This document shows positions 1-7,796 of a stretch of 14,649 nucleotides of DNA, piece after piece. The notes under the pieces are model-generated. The model had not been told where the DNA came from and did no database searches. It saw only the letters and a program-made list of their open reading frames with translations. Made by a program: the position numbers and the translations under genes. The stretch covers positions 33,973 to 48,621 of the forward strand of contig DGAU01000019.1 of the NCBI GenBank assembly GCA_002384055.1, read 5' to 3'. Position 1 is the first letter of the stretch. Each line of letters begins with the position of its first letter. The stretch comes from Flavobacteriaceae bacterium UBA4022. Lineage in GTDB: Bacteria; Bacteroidota; Bacteroidia; Flavobacteriales; Flavobacteriaceae.

Positions 1-659
1 GGCGTTCCACGGCTGCGTCCTGCAATTTCAATAGCGGCTTCCATAGAGGTCGGCACACCTAAAATAGCGGCACTGCGCTCTACAATCGTGGTGAGTAATT
101 CGGTACTATAATATTCCAAGCGTGAAGTAATCCCAAATCGTGCACGCATGGGTGCGGTCAACAATCCGGATCGCGTTGTTGCCCCTACCAGGGTAAATGG
201 GTTTAAATTGATTTGTACCGTGCGGGCATTGGGCCCTGACTCAATCATGATATCGATTTTATAGTCCTCCATGGCACTATACAAATATTCTTCAACAATT
301 GGGCTTAGACGATGGATCTCGTCGATAAATAAAACGTCGCGATCTTCTAAGTTGGTCAACAGGCCAGCCAAATCTCCAGGCTTATCCAATACGGGCCCTG
401 AGGTTACTTTGATGCCTACTTGCAGCTCTTGTGCTAAGATGTGTGCCAATGTCGTCTTTCCTAATCCAGGAGGACCATGAAAAAGCGTGTGGTCTAATGC
501 CTCTTCACGTTGATTCGCCGCCGCAACAAAAATCTTTAGGTTTTCTAATGCCCGGTCCTGTCCGGTAAAATCTTCAAAACTCAGTGGACGCAACTTGCGT
601 TCTAGATCTAGATCTTGGGGCGTTAGGTTTTGTTCTGTAGGGTCCAAATGCTCGTTCAT
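1..659 (-). CDS. ruvB: Holliday junction branch migration DNA helicase RuvB (3' end outside window)
   Basis: RuvB is the hexameric AAA+ motor that, with RuvA, drives branch migration of Holliday junctions during recombination and repair in the cytoplasm. I translated the minus strand by hand from the ATG at 659; the frame stays open to position 1, giving about 219 of the roughly 340 residues usual for the family. Visible motifs are Walker A GPPGLGKT (residues 62-69), Walker B VLFIDEIH (109-116), sensor-1 GATTRSG (159-165) and the region APMRARFG (169-176), where R174 is the likely arginine finger. The N-terminus MNEHLDP and the following LRPLSFEDFTGQ match what I know of flavobacterial RuvB, which supports this start. 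The C-terminal winged-helix domain is off the window. The gene lies downstream of cox1 in the same direction but behind a strong terminator, so it probably has its own promoter. Confidence 0.95.
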   Translation of the reverse strand, partial: MNEHLDPTEQNLTPQDLDLERKLRPLSFEDFTGQDRALENLKIFVAAANQREEALDHTLFHGPPGLGKTTLAHILAQELQVGIKVTSGPVLDKPGDLAGLLTNLEDRDVLFIDEIHRLSPIVEEYLYSAMEDYKIDIMIESGPNARTVQINLNPFTLVGATTRSGLLTAPMRARFGITSRLEYYSTELLTTIVERSAAILGVPTSMEAAIEIAGRSRGT

Positions 660-663
660 CTAA

Positions 664-690
664 CAAATATACAAAGTTGACACATGCCAA
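664..690 (-). promoter_or_regulatory. Putative ruvB promoter, possibly leaderless
   Basis: On the minus strand TATATTTG (671 to 664) matches the Bacteroidetes -7 box TAnnTTTG. A TTG that could serve as the -33 box lies at 690 to 688, with a 16-bp spacer that is slightly short for this class. Only TTAG separates the -7 box from the ruvB ATG at 659, so transcription would begin at or within a base or two of the start codon. The element sits directly downstream of the cox operon terminator. This rests on consensus matching alone. Confidence 0.45.
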
Positions 691-696
691 CGGGAT

Positions 697-735
697 AAAA
701 AAATCCCCCGATAAAATACCATCTTATCGGGGGAT
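697..735 (-). terminator. Rho-independent terminator of the act-cox operon
   Basis: A perfect 12-bp inverted repeat pairs 703-714 (ATCCCCCGATAA) with 724-735 (TTATCGGGGGAT) around a 9-nt loop. Five consecutive G-C pairs lie near its base. Read on the minus strand the hairpin runs straight into seven T residues (703 to 697), the textbook intrinsic terminator. It begins 23 nt after the cox1 stop codon and ends 37 nt before the ruvB ATG, so it should end the long respiratory operon and insulate ruvB. On the plus strand no long T run follows the hairpin, so it is directional. Confidence 0.92.
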
Positions 736-758
736 CTTGTTTTCAAAAAACAAACCGT

Positions 759-2585
759 TTAGTGATGCATTTCCTCTTCGTTGTCCTGAAGTGGAAGGGT
801 CTGCGGGGTGTAATCTTGCCCAGCAACGACATAATCGCTTTCGTCTTTGTTCAATTTACTATAATCATAGGCCCAACGATGCACTTCAGGAATCGGCCCA
901 TCCCAGTTACCGTGGATGTGTTTGACTTCTGCAGTCCATTCTAAGGTATTAGAATCCCATGGATTCTTTGGTCCTTTTTTACCATAGAACATGGAATGGA
1001 TAAAGTTGTATAAGAACACCAACTGCCCTGCTGCCGTAAAAAAGGCGAAAAGGGTAATGATGATATTGACATCTGCTAAGTCATCAAAATAGGGGAACGC
1101 CGTGTTGGTGTAATACCTTCTTGGTAAGCCGGCCATCCCAATAAAGTGCATGGGGAAAAATACCCCGTAAGCGCCAATTGCGGTGACCCAAAAGTGGACA
1201 TATCCAAGATTTTTGTTCATCATTTTACCCTCAAACATTTTCGGGAACCAATGATACACTCCGGCAAAAAACCCATAAAGTGCAGAAATTCCCATCACCA
1301 GGTGGAAGTGAGCAACCACAAAATAGGTGTCGTGTACGTTGATATCCAAGGCGCTGTCACCCAAAATAATTCCCGTCAAACCACCGGTAATAAAGGTCGA
1401 TACCAAACCAATAGAAAACAACATGGCCGGGTTGAGTTGGAGGTTACCCTTCCATAGCGTGGTGATATAGTTAAAGGCCTTAACCGCCGATGGAATCGCA
1501 ATCAACAAGGTTGTAAATGTAAAGACAGAACCCAAAAATGGATTCATTCCCGATATAAACATATGGTGACCCCAAACGATAGTCGACAAGAAGGCAATCG
1601 CCAAAATCGACACCACCATGGCACGGTATCCAAAAATCGGTTTACGTGCATTGGTGGCGATCACCTCAGAGGTAATCCCTAATGCTGGTAATAAAACGAT
1701 GTATACTTCTGGGTGGCCTAAAAACCAAAAAAGGTGCTCGTATAATACGGGTGAACCTCCCTGATGGTGCAAGACTTCTCCAGCAATATAGATGTCACTC
1801 AAAAAGAAAGACGTCCCGAAACCACGGTCCATAATCAACATAAGGGCAGCCGACAATAAGACTGGGAAAGAAACTACCCCAATAATCGCTGTCACGAAAA
1901 AGGCCCAGATCGTTAGCGGCAAGCGCGTCATAGACATCCCTTTAGTTCTGAGGTTGATTACGGTAACAATATAATTCAAAGATCCCAATAGAGAGGAGGC
2001 TATAAAAATCGCCATAGAGACTAGCCACAAGGTCATTCCTGCTCCAGAACCAGGTATCGCTTGAGGTAAGGCACTTAGTGGTGGATAAATCGTCCAACCT
2101 GCCGATGCCGGTCCAGCTTCAACAAACAAAGACAACACCATGATGACACTAGACAGGAAAAACATCCAATAGGATATCATATTCAAAAATCCAGAGGCCA
2201 TATCTCGTGCACCAATCTGCAGGGGAATCAATAAGTTGCTAAAGGTTCCGCTAAGACCCGCAGTCAACACAAAGAAAACCATGATGGTTCCATGTATGGT
2301 GACCAAAGCCAAATAAACACTTGGATCCATGATCCCGTCCGCACCCCATTTACCAAGCAATGCTTCATAAATCGGGAATTGCTTATCGGGCCATGCCAAC
2401 TGCATTCTAAAAATCAAAGACATTGCGATCCCAATAATTCCCATAAACAAACCTGTAATGAGGTATTGCTTCGAGATCATTTTGTGATCCTGACTAAAAA
2501 TATATTTAGTGACAAACGTCTCCTTATGATGATGCCCGTGGTCGTCGTGTTGATCTGCTGCCGTATCGTGTGCGTGTGCTGACAT
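759..2585 (-). CDS. ctaD: Cytochrome c oxidase subunit I (aa3-type haem-copper oxidase)
   Basis: This is the catalytic, multi-helix inner-membrane subunit (608 aa) that reduces O2 to water and pumps protons. Expected ligands are all present: H98 (TIHGT) and H428 for low-spin haem a, H426 for haem a3 (VVAHFH), and H291, H340 and H341 for CuB. The cross-linked tyrosine is Y295 in GHPEVY. E293 in the same motif and D128 (GARDMA) are D-channel residues, and K369 (IPSAVK) marks the K-channel, so this is a type A1 oxidase. The Mg-site pair H418/D419 (HDTYF) is also present. The first 20 residues contain seven histidines, a trait I associate with flavobacterial homologues; this tail is expected on the cytoplasmic side. 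It is the last gene of the operon, 22 bp after cox2 and 23 bp before the terminator. Subunit III is not fused to it. Confidence 0.98.
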   Translation of the reverse strand: MSAHAHDTAADQHDDHGHHHKETFVTKYIFSQDHKMISKQYLITGLFMGIIGIAMSLIFRMQLAWPDKQFPIYEALLGKWGADGIMDPSVYLALVTIHGTIMVFFVLTAGLSGTFSNLLIPLQIGARDMASGFLNMISYWMFFLSSVIMVLSLFVEAGPASAGWTIYPPLSALPQAIPGSGAGMTLWLVSMAIFIASSLLGSLNYIVTVINLRTKGMSMTRLPLTIWAFFVTAIIGVVSFPVLLSAALMLIMDRGFGTSFFLSDIYIAGEVLHHQGGSPVLYEHLFWFLGHPEVYIVLLPALGITSEVIATNARKPIFGYRAMVVSILAIAFLSTIVWGHHMFISGMNPFLGSVFTFTTLLIAIPSAVKAFNYITTLWKGNLQLNPAMLFSIGLVSTFITGGLTGIILGDSALDINVHDTYFVVAHFHLVMGISALYGFFAGVYHWFPKMFEGKMMNKNLGYVHFWVTAIGAYGVFFPMHFIGMAGLPRRYYTNTAFPYFDDLADVNIIITLFAFFTAAGQLVFLYNFIHSMFYGKKGPKNPWDSNTLEWTAEVKHIHGNWDGPIPEVHRWAYDYSKLNKDESDYVVAGQDYTPQTLPLQDNEEEMHH

Positions 2586-2607
2586 ATCTTTTAACTAAGA
2601 GTTTTAA

Positions 2608-3672
2608 TTACTTATTAAGCGTTTCCGCAACTGAACCTTGCTCAGCGAGCCAAGCATTAAATTCAGCTTCAGTTTCAACAATTATTTTCATTTGCATATT
2701 GTAGTGATTGTTCCCACAAATCTTATTACACAACAACAAATAATCAAATTCGTAAGGTTCTAAGGCTTCATCACCTTTGGCTTCCAACGCCTTGCTTTTT
2801 TCGCGACGTATTGAATTAATATCCTTAACCTTAGCCACCATCTCATCATTGAGGCGCATCTCTTCGGTGGTGATTGTTGGCGTAAAAGCAAACTGAGTCA
2901 CCATCCCTGGCACACAATTCATTTGTGCACGGAAGTGGGGCATATATGCCGAGTGCAGTACGTCTTGAGATCGCATCTTGAACAATACTTTTCTTCCTAA
3001 AGGCAAATGCAATTCTGAAACAACTTTGTCATCTTGCGCATTGGGATCTGCCACATCTACTCCTAAGGTATTAGACCCTTCGATTAGGCGTACATTGGCT
3101 TCGCCAAGTACATTATCATCACCACTATAACGGGCGCGCCAGTCAAATTGATAGGCGTAGAGTTCGACCACCATAGGATCTTCGTCTGGATCTACATTCA
3201 TGATGTCCGTCCAGGTAAATAGTCCATATAAAATAAGGGCTGCCAAAACAATCACGGGGATGATGGTCCAAATGAATTCTAACTTATCATTGTCGGCATA
3301 AAATGTCGCTCTCTGATCTTTTCTGCCGCGGTATTTAAAGGCAAAGTAGTGTAAAAGCCATTGGGTAATGATTCCTACTACAAAGATCAAAACCATAGAA
3401 ATCAACCATAATTGGTCAATATCCACGCCATGCTCCGATGCGGCATCAGGAAGGAACACCTTACTCCACTTGTAAAAGCATACAATCGACAATACATAGA
3501 TGAACACGACAAACATAAGCATCAACCAACCATTGATGTCATTGTCCTTGTCATTGGCGATCTGTTCACTGCTGTCGGTGGTGTTTGACTTCGAGAGTTC
3601 AAATATTTTCCCCAACTGCCATAGGGCGACACCAAAAAGAACTATTACTAAAACAACTAAAAATGCGGTCAT
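2608..3672 (-). CDS. coxB: Cytochrome c oxidase subunit II (CuA subunit)
   Basis: This subunit (354 aa) receives electrons at the binuclear CuA centre in its periplasmic cupredoxin domain and passes them to haem a of subunit I. Hydrophobic segments lie at about 2-20, 49-67, 88-108 and 133-153, so there is an extra N-terminal membrane region before the usual two-helix hairpin. CuA ligands visible are H240 (DVLHS), C315, C319, H323 and M326 (CNKICGNNHYNM). The aromatic patch YQFDWRARY (174-182) matches the electron-entry region. Two features differ from the textbook protein. The Glu usually found between the two Cu cysteines is K317. The H240-to-C315 distance is 75 residues, owing to a charged insertion at about 266-306. 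I believe both are common in Bacteroidetes. There is no CxxCH, so this is aa3-type rather than caa3-type. It lies 24 bp after actF and 22 bp before cox1. Confidence 0.96.
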   Translation of the reverse strand: MTAFLVVLVIVLFGVALWQLGKIFELSKSNTTDSSEQIANDKDNDINGWLMLMFVVFIYVLSIVCFYKWSKVFLPDAASEHGVDIDQLWLISMVLIFVVGIITQWLLHYFAFKYRGRKDQRATFYADNDKLEFIWTIIPVIVLAALILYGLFTWTDIMNVDPDEDPMVVELYAYQFDWRARYSGDDNVLGEANVRLIEGSNTLGVDVADPNAQDDKVVSELHLPLGRKVLFKMRSQDVLHSAYMPHFRAQMNCVPGMVTQFAFTPTITTEEMRLNDEMVAKVKDINSIRREKSKALEAKGDEALEPYEFDYLLLCNKICGNNHYNMQMKIIVETEAEFNAWLAEQGSVAETLNK

Positions 3673-3696
3673 CGTTATCTAACTTTCTTCGATTAA

Positions 3697-5115
3697 TTAA
3701 TAGTGAAAATGCTTACTCTCCTTAATAAATGGGTTTTTCTTTGGGACAAGCGGTGCCTTGGTTAAGGTATTAAAAACCACATAGACAAATAAACCAAAGA
3801 AGAAACACACAGAACTCAATTCTGGAACACCAATCATCCATGTATCACCTACTGTTGCCGGCATCACCATATTAAATACATCAAGATAATGTCCTGATAA
3901 AATAACGATCCCAGCCATAACCACAAACCAATTGACACGTTTGTAATCGCTGTTCATTAGCAGTAATAGTGGGAAAACGAAGTTCATGGCAATCATCCCA
4001 AAAAATGGCATTTTATAATCTTCAATTCTGGTAATGAAATACGTCACCTCTTCAGGAATGTTTGCATACCAGATCAACATAAATTGTGAAAACCATAGAT
4101 AGGTCCAAAAAATACTGAAGGCAAACATGAATTTGGCCAAATCATGAATATGACTATCATTGACTTCTTCTAAGTAGCCTTGAGATTTTAAGAAAATTGT
4201 AACCAATGCAATGACCGTGATGGCACAAACCATCATTCCGGCAAAAACATACCAACCAAATAGGGTGCTGAACCAGTGTGGGTCGAAACTCATGATCCAG
4301 TCCCAAGACATGATCGATTCGGTAACAATAAAAAACACTAGAAAACCAGCAGAAAGCTTAAAATTCTTCTTGAAAAAGCTTTGATCCTCTGCCGTATCAT
4401 CGGCAATTGAATTTTTGCGAGAGATCCAACGGTAAAGATTCCAACCTAACAAAAAGATCACCGCGCGAATCATAAAGAACGGTATGTTGAGGTAACCGCT
4501 TTTTGCGGCAATAATCTTGTCAAAATGCGGACTGTCAGGATTGACTAAATCGGCATCCATCCAGTGAAAAATATGATTGATCCCTAATGCAGAACATAAC
4601 AAAAGGATCAGGATTCCAATAGAAGCCACGGGCAAGTACCCTGTTACACCTTCCATAACGCGGAAGAGAACCGGTGACCAACCTGCTTGAGCGGCGTATT
4701 GTATGGCATAAAAGGCTAATGCACCTAATGCGATCATGAAAAAGAAAAAGGAAGCGATATACAAAGCAGACCAAGGTCGGTTTTGCATCTGTTGCATGAC
4801 GTGCTCCATATGCTCTTGGTGCGCATCTTGATCCATGTGATCACTGGCAACCATCTGGTGTCCCTCTTGAGCGATTTGATGCCCGCTGTGGTCCATTTCT
4901 TGACTTGCTTCATGCGCCACCGCTTGATGCATTTCTGGCGCAGCAGTATCATGGTCATTTGTGGCATGCCCCCCGTCGTGGTTTGCTTCAGCCATAATGG
5001 CCTCAACCTCTTCTAGGGTTTTGGGCGTGGAAAGAAATCCTGCAACAATCCCTATGGCACCAACTACCATAAAAACTAGGGCGAAAACTTTTAACTTATT
5101 GGGTAGCGTATACAT
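3697..5115 (-). CDS. actF: Alternative Complex III subunit ActF (NrfD-like quinol:cytochrome c oxidoreductase membrane subunit)
   Basis: This polytopic membrane protein (472 aa) is one of the two NrfD/PsrC-like subunits of Alternative Complex III, the cytochrome bc1 analogue that oxidises menaquinol. An N-terminal helix (about 10-28) is followed by a soluble segment (30-112) and then a large block of hydrophobic helices from 116 to the C-terminus, which ends KHFHY. Conserved-looking stretches are SPVLFRVMEGVTGY (147-160), ESIMSWDWIMSFDPHWF (266-282) and DSHIHDLAKFMF (320-331). Residues 46-105 contain 12 histidines, and seven methionines fall between 62 and 110. By the positive-inside rule (K7, K9 before the first helix) this stretch faces the periplasm. 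The family assignment rests on sequence resemblance to flavobacterial homologues and on its place after actE. The start at 5115 follows the actE stop by 26 bp. Confidence 0.93.
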   Translation of the reverse strand: MYTLPNKLKVFALVFMVVGAIGIVAGFLSTPKTLEEVEAIMAEANHDGGHATNDHDTAAPEMHQAVAHEASQEMDHSGHQIAQEGHQMVASDHMDQDAHQEHMEHVMQQMQNRPWSALYIASFFFFMIALGALAFYAIQYAAQAGWSPVLFRVMEGVTGYLPVASIGILILLLCSALGINHIFHWMDADLVNPDSPHFDKIIAAKSGYLNIPFFMIRAVIFLLGWNLYRWISRKNSIADDTAEDQSFFKKNFKLSAGFLVFFIVTESIMSWDWIMSFDPHWFSTLFGWYVFAGMMVCAITVIALVTIFLKSQGYLEEVNDSHIHDLAKFMFAFSIFWTYLWFSQFMLIWYANIPEEVTYFITRIEDYKMPFFGMIAMNFVFPLLLLMNSDYKRVNWFVVMAGIVILSGHYLDVFNMVMPATVGDTWMIGVPELSSVCFFFGLFVYVVFNTLTKAPLVPKKNPFIKESKHFHY

Positions 5116-5141
5116 ATCTCTAGCTATTGTCTTTAGTCCTA

Positions 5142-5777
5142 TTAATGACCAGCAACGGACGTGCTCGTACTTTTATCTTCTGATTTATCTACTGCCTTAA
5201 TCTCTGGCACCAATAATGGCGTCCCTTCTAGGGTTGCTTTCAAATTCATGACGTGCTGGGTAATGGCCCAACGCTCTTCTTGATTGGTCTGTGAGGCATA
5301 AGAGCCCATCGAATTCAATCCATACATCTGTACATGGTAGACCCCTCCTGGCGTGATCAAACGTCCTGGATCGGCATAACTCGGAATCCCCAATATCTTT
5401 TCGCGCTTGACCAAAATACCTTGGCCATCTCCATTACCACCATGGCACACCGCACAATAAATATCGTACAGTTTTTTGCCTTGCGCCAAACGCTCTTGAG
5501 TCACTGACAGCGGACTGGACAAATTGGCTTTTGCATCATTAAGTCCTTCCGTTGTATTTGGATAATCGTAAGGTTCCCATCCCCGTGGAATAGTCCCATC
5601 AACGGGCAGCATGGCCTCTTGTCCCGAAGGAAATATTTCGTAATCGCCATAAGTTTCATAACCTACAGGGACATACATATTAGGCATGTATTGATAATTC
5701 CGCTTAGCGCTATCAAAACATGAAATCATGACTAAAGAGACCAAAGCCATCATCGCTATTTTCATCGTGTTTTTCAT
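5142..5777 (-). CDS. actE: Alternative Complex III subunit ActE (monoheme cytochrome c lipoprotein)
   Basis: ActE is a lipid-anchored, periplasm-facing cytochrome c subunit of Alternative Complex III. The 211-aa protein has a signal peptide with a lipobox-like LVMISC ending at C20, then a cytochrome c domain with one CAVCH haem site (C108, C111, H112) followed by GGNGDGQG. M157 in LNSMGSYAS is the probable sixth haem ligand. An upstream in-frame ATG exists at 5795 (217 aa), which would overlap actD by 17 bp. I prefer 5777 for three reasons: it gives a compact lipoprotein signal (MKNTMKIAMM), it starts 1 nt after the actD stop, and a purine-rich AGGGAG at 5792-5787 lies 9 nt upstream, unusually good for this phylum. 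The C-terminal ~20 residues are Ser/Thr/Lys-rich and probably disordered. Confidence 0.93.
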   Translation of the reverse strand: MKNTMKIAMMALVSLVMISCFDSAKRNYQYMPNMYVPVGYETYGDYEIFPSGQEAMLPVDGTIPRGWEPYDYPNTTEGLNDAKANLSSPLSVTQERLAQGKKLYDIYCAVCHGGNGDGQGILVKREKILGIPSYADPGRLITPGGVYHVQMYGLNSMGSYASQTNQEERWAITQHVMNLKATLEGTPLLVPEIKAVDKSEDKSTSTSVAGH

Positions 5778-5778
5778 A

Positions 5779-6315
5779 TTAATGCTCTCCCTCATTTTCG
5801 ATTAAACTTAGTTCAATAGCACCGGTCGATTTGAGCATCTTCATCATCTCATCTATATCATGATGCCCGGCATCGACTGCCATTAAAAAATGATCGTCGG
5901 TGGTCCGTGGATCGGGATTTTCTGCTTTCTTAAAAGGCCATAGCTTGCTGCGCATATAGAAAGTAATCACCATCAAGTGCGCGGCAAAAAAGACCGTCAT
6001 TTCAAACATAATAGGGACAAATGCCGGCATATTCTCCAAATAACTAAAGCTGGGCTTCCCGCCAATATCTTGTGGCCAGTCTTCGATCATAATAAAATTC
6101 ATCATTATGGTGGCTACAGCAAGTCCCAAAACACCAAACATAAAAGAGGCGATAGCAATTCTTGTGCCCTCAAGTCCCATGGCCTTATCTAGTCCGTGAA
6201 CAGGGAATGGCGTATATACTTCGTCTATATGATAGTGTGCTTGTCTGACCGACTTAACTGCATTCATAAGAATGTCGTCGTCGTTATAAATAGCGTGAAT
6301 TACTTTTGATGCCAT
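5779..6315 (-). CDS. actD: Alternative Complex III subunit ActD (DUF3341 membrane protein)
   Basis: This 178-aa protein matches the DUF3341/ActD family, a small integral-membrane subunit of Alternative Complex III without redox cofactors. It has a soluble N-terminal part (1-50) that opens with VIHAIYNDDDILMNAV, two hydrophobic helices at about 53-75 and 98-120, and a charged C-terminal tail containing the DDHF motif (140-143). No haem, Fe-S or copper motif is visible. In the complex it packs next to ActC and is thought to have a structural role; this is family knowledge, not visible here. Its start lies 2 nt after the actC stop (TAA TT ATG). Its stop is 1 nt from the chosen actE start, so translational coupling is likely. 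Confidence 0.92.
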   Translation of the reverse strand: MASKVIHAIYNDDDILMNAVKSVRQAHYHIDEVYTPFPVHGLDKAMGLEGTRIAIASFMFGVLGLAVATIMMNFIMIEDWPQDIGGKPSFSYLENMPAFVPIMFEMTVFFAAHLMVITFYMRSKLWPFKKAENPDPRTTDDHFLMAVDAGHHDIDEMMKMLKSTGAIELSLIENEGEH

Positions 6316-6317
6316 AA

Positions 6318-7772
6318 TTAACTATCTTTTTTTGTTTCTGATCCTTCTCCAGTGCCTTTGGGCATAACGTAATGCTTGGCATCATCACCCTGTGTCGCGC
6401 GCAGTGTCTTATACGAACTACCTGATACCTTCAAAATAGATTTAACCTCGGCCTGAGCAATGACAGGGAATGTTCTTGAGTATAATAAAAACAACACAAA
6501 GAAGAACCCAATAGTCCCAATAAAGATGCCGATATCGACAAAAGTTGGTGAGAACATGGTCCACGAAGAGGTCAAATAATCGCGGTGCAAAGAAGTCACA
6601 ATAATCACGAAACGCTCAAACCACATCCCAATGTTTACTACTATTGAAATAAAGAACGAAAACATGATACTGGTTCTGAGTTTCTTGAACCACATGAATT
6701 GCGGCGAGAATACATTACAGGTCATCATGGACCAGTACGCCCACCAATAAGGTCCTGTCGCTCTATTCAAAAAGGCATATTGCTCGTATTCTACACCTGA
6801 GTACCAAGCGATAAATAATTCTGTTATATAAGCAACACCAACAATAGAACCCGTAAGCATGATCACAATATTCATCAGTTCGATATGCTGAATGGTGATA
6901 TAATCTTCGAGGTGAGACACCTTACGCATAATGATCAATAGGGTGTTCACCATCGCGAATCCAGAGAAGATTGCTCCTGCCACAAAATACGGCGGGAAAA
7001 TCGTTGTGTGCCATCCCGGTATCACCGAGGTTGCGAAGTCAAAAGATACAATTGTATGAACCGACAATACCAATGGCGTTGCCAATCCCGCAAGAACCAA
7101 AGAGACTTCCTCAAAACGTTGCCAATCCTTCGCTCTACCACTCCATCCAAAAGATAAAATACTATAGACGCGCTTGGTAAATGGCGTAACGGCTCGATCA
7201 CGGATCATCGCAAAATCAGGCAACAAACCTGTCCACCAAAACACTAACGATACCGATAAATAGGTTGAAATCGCAAATACATCCCAAAGCAGAGGTGAAT
7301 TAAAGTTTACCCACAAAGACCCAAATTGGTTCGGAATAGGAAGAACCCAATAAGCCAGCCAGGGACGTCCCATGTGGATGATGGGGAACAATCCAGCTTG
7401 GATCACCGAGAATATGGTCATGGCCTCTGCAGAGCGGTTAATGGCCATACGCCATTTTTGTCTGAAGAGCAATAGTACCGCCGAAATCAATGTTCCAGCG
7501 TGACCAATTCCGACCCACCAAACAAAGTTCGTGATATCCCATGCCCAGTTTACAGTTCGGTTAAGACCCCATACACCAATTCCCGTAGAAATAGTGTAAA
7601 TGATACAGCCCAATCCCCACAAAAATGCGGTTAGGGCTATGGTAAAGACGACCCACCAAGCGGTGTTTGCCTTTCCCTCTACTGGAGCAGCCACATCCAC
7701 AGTAACATCGTGGTAGGATTTGTCTCCGGTAACTAAGGGTCTTCTAATAGGTGCTTCGTAGTGCGACGCCAT
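6318..7772 (-). CDS. actC: Alternative Complex III subunit ActC (NrfD/PsrC-like quinol oxidation subunit)
   Basis: This 484-aa polytopic membrane protein is of the NrfD/PsrC family and carries the main quinol-binding site of Alternative Complex III, next to the ActB Fe-S domain. About ten hydrophobic helices are visible, starting at 39-62 (AWWVVFTIALTAFLWG). The characteristic block IIHMGRPWLAYW (131-142) and the acidic residue D164 in SPLLWDVFA lie in the region where structures of the family place the quinone pocket; H133 and D164 are the best candidates for key residues, by analogy only. Other family-typical stretches are WWVGIGHAGTLIS (85-97) and IPGWHTTIFPPYFVAGA (251-267). The N-terminal 35 residues are polar, with an RRPLVTGDKSY segment seen in homologues. 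The gene follows actB by 24 bp. It resembles ActF in fold but is a distinct subunit. Confidence 0.95.
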   Translation of the reverse strand: MASHYEAPIRRPLVTGDKSYHDVTVDVAAPVEGKANTAWWVVFTIALTAFLWGLGCIIYTISTGIGVWGLNRTVNWAWDITNFVWWVGIGHAGTLISAVLLLFRQKWRMAINRSAEAMTIFSVIQAGLFPIIHMGRPWLAYWVLPIPNQFGSLWVNFNSPLLWDVFAISTYLSVSLVFWWTGLLPDFAMIRDRAVTPFTKRVYSILSFGWSGRAKDWQRFEEVSLVLAGLATPLVLSVHTIVSFDFATSVIPGWHTTIFPPYFVAGAIFSGFAMVNTLLIIMRKVSHLEDYITIQHIELMNIVIMLTGSIVGVAYITELFIAWYSGVEYEQYAFLNRATGPYWWAYWSMMTCNVFSPQFMWFKKLRTSIMFSFFISIVVNIGMWFERFVIIVTSLHRDYLTSSWTMFSPTFVDIGIFIGTIGFFFVLFLLYSRTFPVIAQAEVKSILKVSGSSYKTLRATQGDDAKHYVMPKGTGEGSETKKDS

Positions 7773-7796
7773 ATCTATATCTTGAATTTCTTTAGT

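Noticed and set aside
271..480. 69-codon plus-strand frame in the first 500 bases
   Set aside because: It lies antisense inside ruvB, whose minus-strand translation shows Walker A, Walker B and sensor motifs.
4535..5016. Several open frames of 77-90 codons on both strands over the 5' part of actF
   Set aside because: They are shadows of the His-rich actF segment, whose repetitive CAT/CAC codons suppress stops in other frames. The translations have no family character, and actF is a clear gene.
5778..5795. actE start at the ATG at 5795
   Set aside because: It would overlap actD by 17 bp and add MRESIN before a good lipoprotein signal. The AGGGAG 9 nt before the ATG at 5777 favours the shorter form.
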